64,000 bases of DNA, from contig NC_064046.1 of NCBI RefSeq assembly GCF_932526225.1, positions 5,381,306-5,445,305 on the forward strand, given 5' to 3'. A program made the translations under genes and the position numbers. A model generated the notes under the pieces. That model did no database searches, had not been told where the DNA came from, and saw only the letters and a list, made by a program, of their open reading frames with translations. Source of the DNA: Nematostella vectensis (Eukaryota; Cnidaria; Anthozoa; Actiniaria; Edwardsiidae). Every line of letters begins with the position of its first letter. Position 1 is the stretch's first letter. Positions 57,052 through 64,000 of the stretch are shown here, one piece after another.

Positions 57052-59546
57052 GGCCCTATGGCCCAATGGATAAGGCGCCTGACTACGGATCAGGAGATTC
57101 GAGGTTAGAGTCGTGGCAGGGTCTCTGATTTTTACTTCCTTCTTTTCTATCCTGATCCTTGGCATAATAATTTTACTCATGGCGATTTGCGTCTAGCAAT
57201 GTGACGTACTAAGTTCGAAATACTACTTCAACGTCGGCCTTGTGGCCCAATGGATAAGGCGCCTGACTACGGATCAGGAAATTCCAGGTTCGAGTCCTGG
57301 CAGGGTCTCTGATTTTTGATTCCTTCTTTTCTATCCTGATAATTGGCATAATAATTTTACTCCTGGCGATTTGCGTCTGCCAATGGGACGTACTAAGTTC
57401 GAGAATTTACTTCAACGTCGGCCTTGTGGCCCAATGGATAAGGCGCCTGACTACGGATCAGGAGATTCCAGGTTCGAGTCCTGGCAGGGTCGCTGATTTT
57501 TGCCTCGTTCTTTTGAATCGGCGATTTGCGTCTGCCAACGTGATGTACTAAGTTCGAAATACTACGTCAACGTCGGCCTTGGGGCCCAATGGATAAGGCG
57601 CCTGACTACGGATCAGGAGATTCCAGGTTCGAGTCCTGGCAGGGTCGCTGATTTTTGCCTCCTTCTTTTGAATCGGCGAATTGCGTCTGCCAACGTAATG
57701 TACTATATTCGAAATTCTACGTCAACATCGGCCTTGTGGCCCAATGGATAAGGCGCCTGACTACGGATCAGGAGATGCCAGGTTCGAGTCCTGGCAGGGT
57801 CGCTGATTTTTTTACTCGTTCTTTTGAATCGGCGATTTGCGTCTGCCAACGTGATGTACTGAGTTCGAAATACTATGTCAAGGTCGGCCTTGTGGCGCAA
57901 TGGATAAGGCGCCTGACTACGGATCAGGAGATTCCAGGTTCGAGTCCTGGCAGGGTCGCTGGTTTTGCCTCGATTTTTTCTTATAGTGACTATTTCGATT
58001 TCTGTTAGTCTTTTCTATGATGTAAAGTATAATTTTTCAGGTTAAAGTGCTGGTAGGGTCGCCGTCTTTGTATAATATTTTGGGCTATTTGCTACGGGCA
58101 ATGTGACGTACTAATTACAAGTTTACAACAGCAACCTCGGCCCTGTGGCCCAATGGATAAGTGGCCTTACTACGGATCAGGAGATTCAAGGTTAGAGTCC
58201 TTGCAGGGTCTCTGATTTTTGCTTCCTTCTTTTCTATCCTGATCCTTGGCATAATAATTTTACTTCTGCCGATTTGCGTCTGCCAATGTGACGTACTAAG
58301 TTCGAAGATTTACTTCAACGTCGGCCTTGTGGCCCAATGGATAAGACGCCTGACTACGGATCAGGAGATTCCAGGTTCGAGTCCTGGCAGGGTCTCTGAT
58401 TTTTGCTTCCTTCTTTTCTATCCTGATCCTTGGCATAACAATTTTACTTCTGCCGATTTGCGTCTAGCAATGTCACGTCCTAAGTTCGAAATACTACTTC
58501 AACGTCGGCCTTGTGGCCCAATGGATAAGGCGCCTGACTACGGATCAGGAGATTCGAGGTTAGAGTCGTGGCAGGGTCTCTGATTTTTACTTCCATCTTT
58601 TATATCCTGATCCTTGGCATAAAAATTTTACTGCTGGTGATTTGCGTCTGCCAATGGGACGTACTAAGTTCGAGAATTTACTTCAACGTCGGCCTTGTGG
58701 CCCAATGGATAAGGCGCCTGACCTCGGATCAGGAGATTCCAGGTTCGAGTCCTGGCAGGGTCGCTGATTTTTGCCTCGTTCTTTTGAATCGGCGATTTGC
58801 GTCTGCCAACGTGATGTACTAAGTTCGAAATACTATGTCAACGTCGGCCTTGTGGCCCAATAGATAAGGCGCCTGACTACGGATCAGGAGATTCCAGGTT
58901 CGAGTCCTGGCAGGGTCGCTGATTTTTTTACTTGTTCTTTTGAATCGGCGATTTGCGTCTGCCAACGTGATGTACTAAGTTCGAAATACTATGTCAACGT
59001 CGGCCTTGTGGCCCAATGGATAAGGCGTCTGACTACGGATCAGGAGATTCCAGGTTCGAGTCCTGGCAGGGTCGCTGATTTTTGCCTCCATCTTTTGAAT
59101 CGGCGAATTGCGTCTGCCAACGTAATGTACTAAAATCGGAATACTACGTCAACATCGGCCTTGTTGCCCAATGGATAAGGCGCCTGACTACGGATCAGGA
59201 GATTCTAGGTTCGATTCCTGGCAGGATCGCTGATTTTTGCTTCCTTCTTCTTAATCGTGATAATTTTGTTTGCTGTTCGTCTTTTCTATGATGTAGTGTA
59301 TAATTTTCCTCATTCGAGTCCCGGCAGGGTCCATGTCTTTGCATAATATTTGATGTTAACGCTATTTGTTTCACGCGAGGTGATTTACTTATTCCAAAAT
59401 TACAACATTAATCTCAGCCCTGTGGCCCAATATAAACGACGCCTGACTACGGATCAGGAGATTCCGTAACATCAGCCCTATGGCCCAATGGATAAGTCGC
59501 CTGAATAGGGATCAGGAGATTCGAGGTTAAAGTCCTGGCAGGGTCT
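57052..59546 (+). tRNA. Block 28: 13 copies plus relic module
   Basis: Starts: 57052 (TTAGAGT), 57236 (T73), 57420, 57575 (T8 to G), 57730, 57886, 58139 (TTAGAGT), 58323 (T73), 58507 (TTAGAGT), 58691 (TCG), 58846 (G18 to A), 59002, 59157 (G9 to T). It is a shortened mixture of blocks 10 and 11: the B spacer just before 58507 joins the two lineages. The relic module is at 59313-59546 with a 5' half at 59416-59465 and an AGG copy at 59474-59546. Confidence 0.87.
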
Positions 59547-59657
59547 CTGATTTTTGCTTCCTTCTTCTCTTTCCTGATCCTTGGCATAATAATTTTACTC
59601 CTGGCGATTTGCGTCTGCCAATGTGACGTACTAAGTTCGAGATACTACTTTAACGTC

Positions 59658-60696
59658 GGCCTTGTGGCCAAATGGATAAGGCGCCTGACTACGGATCAGG
59701 AGATTCCAGGTTCGAGTCCTGGCAGGGTCTCTGATTTTTGCTTCCTTCTTTTCTATCCTGATCCTTGGCATAAAAATTTTACTCCTGGCGATTTGCGTCT
59801 GCCAATGGGACGTACTAAGTTCGAGAATTTACTTCAACGTCGGCCTTGTGGCCCAATGGATAAGGCGCCTGACCTCGGATCAGGAGATTCCAGGTTCGAG
59901 TGCTCTCAGGGTCGCTGATTTTTGCCTCGTTCTTTTGAATCGGCGATTTGCGTCTGCCAACGTGATGTACTAAGTTCGAAATACTATGTCAACATCGGCC
60001 TTGTGGCCCAATGGATAAGGCGCCTGACTACGGATCAGGAGATTCCAGGTTCGAGTCCTGGCAGGGTCGCTGATTTTTGCCACGTTCTTTTGAATCGGCG
60101 ATTTGCGTCTGCCAACGTGATGTACTAAGTTCGAAATACTACGTCAACGTCGGCCTTGTGGCCCAATGGATAAGGCGCCTGACTACGGATCAGGAGATTC
60201 CAGGTTCTAGTCCTGGCAGGGTCGCTGATTTTTGCCTACTTCTTTTGAATCGCCGAATTGCGTCTGCCAACGTAATGTACTATATTCGAAATTCTACGTC
60301 AACATCGGCCTTGAGGCCCAATGGATAAGGCGCCTGACTACGGATCAGGAGATTCTAGGTTCGATTCCTTGCAGGATCGCTGATTTTTGCTTCCTTCTTC
60401 TTAATCGTGATAATTTTGTTTGCTGTTCGTCTTTTCTATGATGTAGTGTATAATTTTCCTTATTCGAGTCCCGGCAGGGTCCATGTCTTTGCATAATATT
60501 TGATGTTAACGCTATTTGTTTCACGCGAGGTGATTTACTTATTCCAAAATTACAACATTAATCTCAGCCCTGTGGCCCAATATAAACGACGCCTGACTAC
60601 GGATCAGGAGATTCAGTAACATCAGCCCTATGGCCCAATGGATAAGTCGCCTGAATAGGGATCAGGAGATTCGAGGTTAAAGTCCTGGCAGGGTCT
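59658..60696 (+). tRNA. Block 29: five copies plus relic module
   Basis: Starts: 59658 (T73), 59842 (TCG; end GTGCTCTCAGGGTCG breaks the T stem), 59997, 60152 (TTCTAGT), 60307 (T8 to A). The relic module is at 60463-60696 with a 5' half at 60566-60615 and an AGG copy at 60624-60696. Confidence 0.87.
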
Positions 60697-60807
60697 CTGA
60701 TTTTTGCTTCCTTCTTCTCTATCCTGATCCTTGGCATAATAATTTTACTCCTGGCGATTTGCGTCTGCCAATGGGACGTACTAAGTTCGAGAATTTACTT
60801 CAACGTC

Positions 60808-61663
60808 GGCCTTGTGGCCCAATGGATAAGGCGCCTGACCTCGGATCAGGAGATTCCAGGTTCGAGTCCTGGCAGGGTCGCTGATTTTTGCCTCGTTCTT
60901 TTGAATCGGCGATTTGCGTCTGCCAACGTGATGTACTAAGTTCGAAATACTATGTCAACGTCGGCCTTGTGGCCCAATAGATAAGGCGCCTGACTACGGA
61001 TCAGGAGATTCCAGGTTCGAGTCCTGGCAGGGTCGCTGATTTTTTTACTTGTTCTTTTGAATCGGCGATTTGCGTCTGCCAACGTGATGTACTAAGTTCG
61101 AAATACTATGTCAACGTCGGCCTTGTGGCCCAATGGATAAGGCGTCTGACTACGGATCAGGAGATTCCAGGTTCGAGTCCTGGCAGGGTCGCTGATTTTT
61201 GCCTCCATCTTTTGAATCGGCGAATTGCGTCTGCCAACGTAATGTACTAAAATCGGAATACTACGTCAACATCGGCCTTGTTGCCCAATGGATAAGGCGC
61301 CTGACTACGGATCAGGAGATTCTAGGTTCGATTCCTGGCAGGATCGCTGATTTTTGCTTCCTTCTTCTTAATCGTGATAATTTTGTTTGCTGTTCGTCTT
61401 TTCTATGATGTAGTGTATAATTTTCCTCATTCGAGTCCCGGCAGGGTCCATGTCTTTGCATAATATTTGATGTTAACGCTATTTGTTTCACGCGAGGTGA
61501 TTTACTTATTCCAAAATTACAACATTAATCTCAGCCCTGTGGCCCAATATAAACGACGCCTGACTACGGATCAGGAGATTCCGTAACATCAGCCCTATGG
61601 CCCAATGGATAAGTCGCCTGAATAGGGATCAGGAGATTCGAGGTTAAAGTCCTGGCAGGGTCT
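60808..61663 (+). tRNA. Block 30: four copies plus relic module
   Basis: Starts: 60808 (TCG), 60963 (G18 to A), 61119, 61274 (G9 to T). It repeats the end of block 28 at shift 2117. The relic module is at 61430-61663 with a 5' half at 61533-61582 and an AGG copy at 61591-61663. Confidence 0.87.
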
Positions 61664-61774
61664 CTGATTTTTGCTTCCTTCTTCTCTTTCCTGATCCTTG
61701 GCATAATAATTTTACTCCTGGCGATTTGCGTCTGCCAATGTGACGTACTAAGTTCGAGATACTACTTTAACGTC

Positions 61775-62813
61775 GGCCTTGTGGCCAAATGGATAAGGCG
61801 CCTGACTACGGATCAGGAGATTCCAGGTTCGAGTCCTGGCAGGGTCTCTGATTTTTGCTTCCTTCTTTTCTATCCTGATCCTTGGCATAAAAATTTTACT
61901 CCTGGCGATTTGCGTCTGCCAATGGGACGTACTAAGTTCGAGAATTTACTTCAACGTCGGCCTTGTGGCCCAATGGATAAGGCGCCTGACCTCGGATCAG
62001 GAGATTCCAGGTTCGAGTGCTCTCAGGGTCGCTGATTTTTGCCTCGTTCTTTTGAATCGGCGATTTGCGTCTGCCAACGTGATGTACTAAGTTCGAAATA
62101 CTATGTCAACATCGGCCTTGTGGCCCAATGGATAAGGCGCCTGACTACGGATCAGGAGATTCCAGGTTCGAGTCCTGGCAGGGTCGCTGATTTTTGCCAC
62201 GTTCTTTTGAATCGGCGATTTGCGTCTGCCAACGTGATGTACTAAGTTCGAAATACTACGTCAACGTCGGCCTTGTGGCCCAATGGATAAGGCGCCTGAC
62301 TACGGATCAGGAGATTCCAGGTTCTAGTCCTGGCAGGGTCGCTGATTTTTGCCTACTTCTTTTGAATCGCCGAATTGCGTCTGCCAACGTAATGTACTAT
62401 ATTCGAAATTCTACGTCAACATCGGCCTTGAGGCCCAATGGATAAGGCGCCTGACTACGGATCAGGAGATTCTAGGTTCGATTCCTTGCAGGATCGCTGA
62501 TTTTTGCTTCCTTCTTCTTAATCGTGATAATTTTGTTTGCTGTTCGTCTTTTCTATGATGTAGTGTATAATTTTCCTTATTCGAGTCCCGGCAGGGTCCA
62601 TGTCTTTGCATAATATTTGATGTTAACGCTATTTGTTTCACGCGAGGTGATTTACTTATTCCAAAATTACAACATTAATCTCAGCCCTGTGGCCCAATAT
62701 AAACGACGCCTGACTACGGATCAGGAGATTCAGTAACATCAGCCCTATGGCCCAATGGATAAGTCGCCTGAATAGGGATCAGGAGATTCGAGGTTAAAGT
62801 CCTGGCAGGGTCT
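61775..62813 (+). tRNA. Block 31: five copies (duplicate of block 29)
   Basis: Starts: 61775 (T73), 61959 (TCG, same broken T stem), 62114, 62269 (TTCTAGT), 62424 (T8 to A). All are shifted 2117 from block 29. The relic module is at 62580-62813 with a 5' half at 62683-62732 and an AGG copy at 62741-62813. Confidence 0.87.
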
Positions 62814-62924
62814 CTGATTTTTGCTTCCTTCTTCTCTATCCTGATCCTTGGCATAATAATTTTACTCCTGGCGATTTGCGTCTGGCAATGTGACGTACTA
62901 AGTTTGAGATACTACTTTAACGTC

Positions 62925-64000
62925 GGCCTTGTGGCCCAATGGATAAGGCGCCTGACTACGGATCAGGAGATTCCAGGTTCGAGTCCTGGCAGGGTCTCTG
63001 ATTTTTGCTTCCTTCTTTTCTATCCTGATCCTTGGCATAAAAATTTTACTCCTGGCGATTTGCGTCTGCCAATGGGACGTACTAAGTTCGAGAATTTACT
63101 TCAACGTCGGCCTTGTGGCCCAATGGATAAGGCGCCTGACCTCGGATCAGGAGATTCCAGGTTCGAGTGCTGGCAGGGTCGCTGATTTTTGCCTCGTTCT
63201 TTTGAATCGGCGATTTGCGTCTGCCAACGTGATGTACTAAGTTCAAAATACTATGTCAACATCGGCCTTGTGGCCCAATGGATAAGGCGCCTGACTACGG
63301 ATCAGGAGATTCCAGGTTCGAGTCCTGGCAGGGTCGCTGATTTTTGCCACGTTCTTTTGAATCGGCGATTTGCGTCTGCCAACGTGATGTACTAAGTTCG
63401 AAATACTATGTCAACGTCGGCCTTGTGGCCCAATGGATAAGGCGCCTGACCTCGGATCAGGAGATTCCAGGTTCGAGTCCTGGCAGGGTCCCTGATTTTT
63501 GCCTCGTTCTTTTGAATCGGCGATTTGCGTCTGCCAGCGTGATGTACTAAGTTCGAAATACTACGTCAACGTCGGCCTTGTGGCCCAATGGATAAGGCGC
63601 CTGACTACGGATCAGGAGATTCCAGGTTCGAGTCCTGGCAGGGTCGCTGATTTTTGACTCCTTCTTTTGAATCGGCGAATTGCGTCTGCCAACGTAATGT
63701 ACTATATTCCAAATTCTACGTCAACATCGGCCTTGAGGCCCAATGGATAAGGCGCCTGACTACGGATCAGGAGATTCCAGGTTCGAGTCCTGGCAGGGTC
63801 GCTGATTTTTTTACTCGTTCTTTTGAATCGGCGATTTGCGTCTGCCAACGTGATGTACTAAGTTCGAAATACTATGTCAACATCGGCCTTGTGGCTCAAT
63901 GGATAAGGCGCCTGACTAAGGATCAGGAGATTCCAGGTTCGAGTCCTGGCAGGGTCGCTGATTTTTTTACTCGTTCTTTTGAATCGGCGATTTGCTTCTA
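62925..64000 (+). tRNA. Block 32: seven copies, array continues past the window
   Basis: Starts: 62925 (T73), 63109 (TCG), 63264, 63419 (TCG, C73), 63574 (consensus), 63729 (T8 to A), 63885 (AAG, ends 63957). Bases 63958-64000 are the beginning of a T7-type A spacer. The gene order from 63419 matches 46681-47219 and 52680-53218. Confidence 0.88.
63885..63957 (+). tRNA. tRNA-like gene, anticodon AAG (Leu) in an Arg body
   Basis: CTAAGGA loop again, with A box TGGCTCAATGG. It is the last gene in the window and keeps the T7-type terminator that follows all four AAG copies. Confidence 0.73.

Larger units (their letters stand above)
17130..60069 (+). repeat. Paralogous segments 17130-24911 and 52525-60069
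   Basis: The gene order is the same at shifts of 35395, 36307, 36462, 36617 and 35158. Each step equals a gained or lost unit: +912 (the local duplication), +155 (gene 55437), +155 (gene 56397) and a loss of about 1.46 kb before 58507. This reads as one old duplication followed by unit-level gains and losses. Confidence 0.83.
58691..62813 (+). repeat. Tandem duplication, shift 2117 bp
   Basis: Starts 58691 to 60624 recur at 60808 to 62741 without exception, including the private TTCTAGT and CTCTCAGG changes and the TTGTTC T-run context. Very young. Confidence 0.9.
1..64000 (+). repeat. tRNA-Arg megasatellite (tandem array of about 340 tRNA-Arg genes)
   Basis: The window is filled end to end by direct repeats of a 73-nt tRNA-Arg gene plus a spacer of 82, 111, 124, about 180 or more nt. 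Every copy is on the + strand; no inversion was seen. The array is cut by both window edges. Copies carry Pol III internal promoters (A box at gene nt 8-18, B box at nt 52-62) and T-run terminators. Nothing other than tRNA units, tRNA relics and spacers was found, and no gap over 300 bases lacks a tRNA or relic. Tandem tRNA arrays are known in eukaryotes such as Entamoeba and some plants and animals. What stands out here is the single isotype and the nested duplication structure. Confidence 0.95.

Noticed and set aside
1-64000. CRISPR array
   Set aside because: There are regular direct repeats with spacers, but the 73-nt repeat is a tRNA gene, the spacers are themselves repeated, and no cas-like gene is present.
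1-64000. tRNA-derived SINE cluster
   Set aside because: Copies are strictly tandem in one orientation, each ends at a T-run terminator right after the tRNA, and there are no A-rich tails, target-site duplications or SINE bodies.
1-64000. Bacterial, phage or organellar tRNA cluster
   Set aside because: CCA is not encoded, each gene has its own T-run terminator, one isotype is repeated hundreds of times, and no protein genes intervene. A nuclear eukaryotic array fits better.

Overview
The whole 64 kb is one head-to-tail array of tRNA-arginine genes, all on the + strand. The array enters at base 1 (the last 13 nt of a copy) and leaves at base 64000 (inside a spacer), so neither end is in the window. 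I located about 341 full-length 73-nt tRNA or tRNA-like copies by hand, plus about 40 truncated ones. No protein gene, rRNA or transposon is visible. The consensus copy folds as a complete cloverleaf with anticodon ACG. It has a Pol III A box and B box and a T-run terminator 4 nt after its 3' end, and it has no encoded CCA and no intron. This points to a eukaryotic nuclear genome. The gene body resembles animal tRNA-Arg genes, so a metazoan is my best guess, but the sequence does not prove it.

Unit structure: a 73-nt gene is followed by one of a few related spacers. Spacer A is 82 nt (155-bp unit, or 156 bp with a longer T run), B is 111 nt (184-bp unit), D is 180 nt (253-bp unit) and E is 124 nt. 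Module C is a composite that carries a 3'-half and a 5'-half tRNA relic. A, B and D share their tRNA-proximal portion, so they descend from one ancestral unit. Thirty-one composite relic modules divide the window into 32 blocks; each block is listed below with the start of every copy. Unless stated otherwise, a copy runs 73 nt from its listed start.

Gene classes (hand counts): about 220 copies have anticodon ACG and an intact B-box C56, of which about 160 have no other obvious damage. Thirty-three copies read TCG and carry C33 instead of U33. Thirty-six read AGG (a proline anticodon) and all have a changed T loop. Four read AAG (leucine), six ACA and one ACT. About 75 to 80 copies have lost C56 and are probably silent.

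History: single units are packed into larger nested duplications with shifts of 912, 1552, 2117, about 2.5-2.6 kb, 4214, 5999 and 6033 bp, plus dispersed copies 11.6, 26.1 and about 35-37 kb apart. Several junctions lie inside tRNA genes and give chimeric or internally deleted copies. The array therefore looks like a tRNA megasatellite evolving by unequal exchange, with a functional-looking majority and several inherited lineages of decayed or anticodon-shifted copies.
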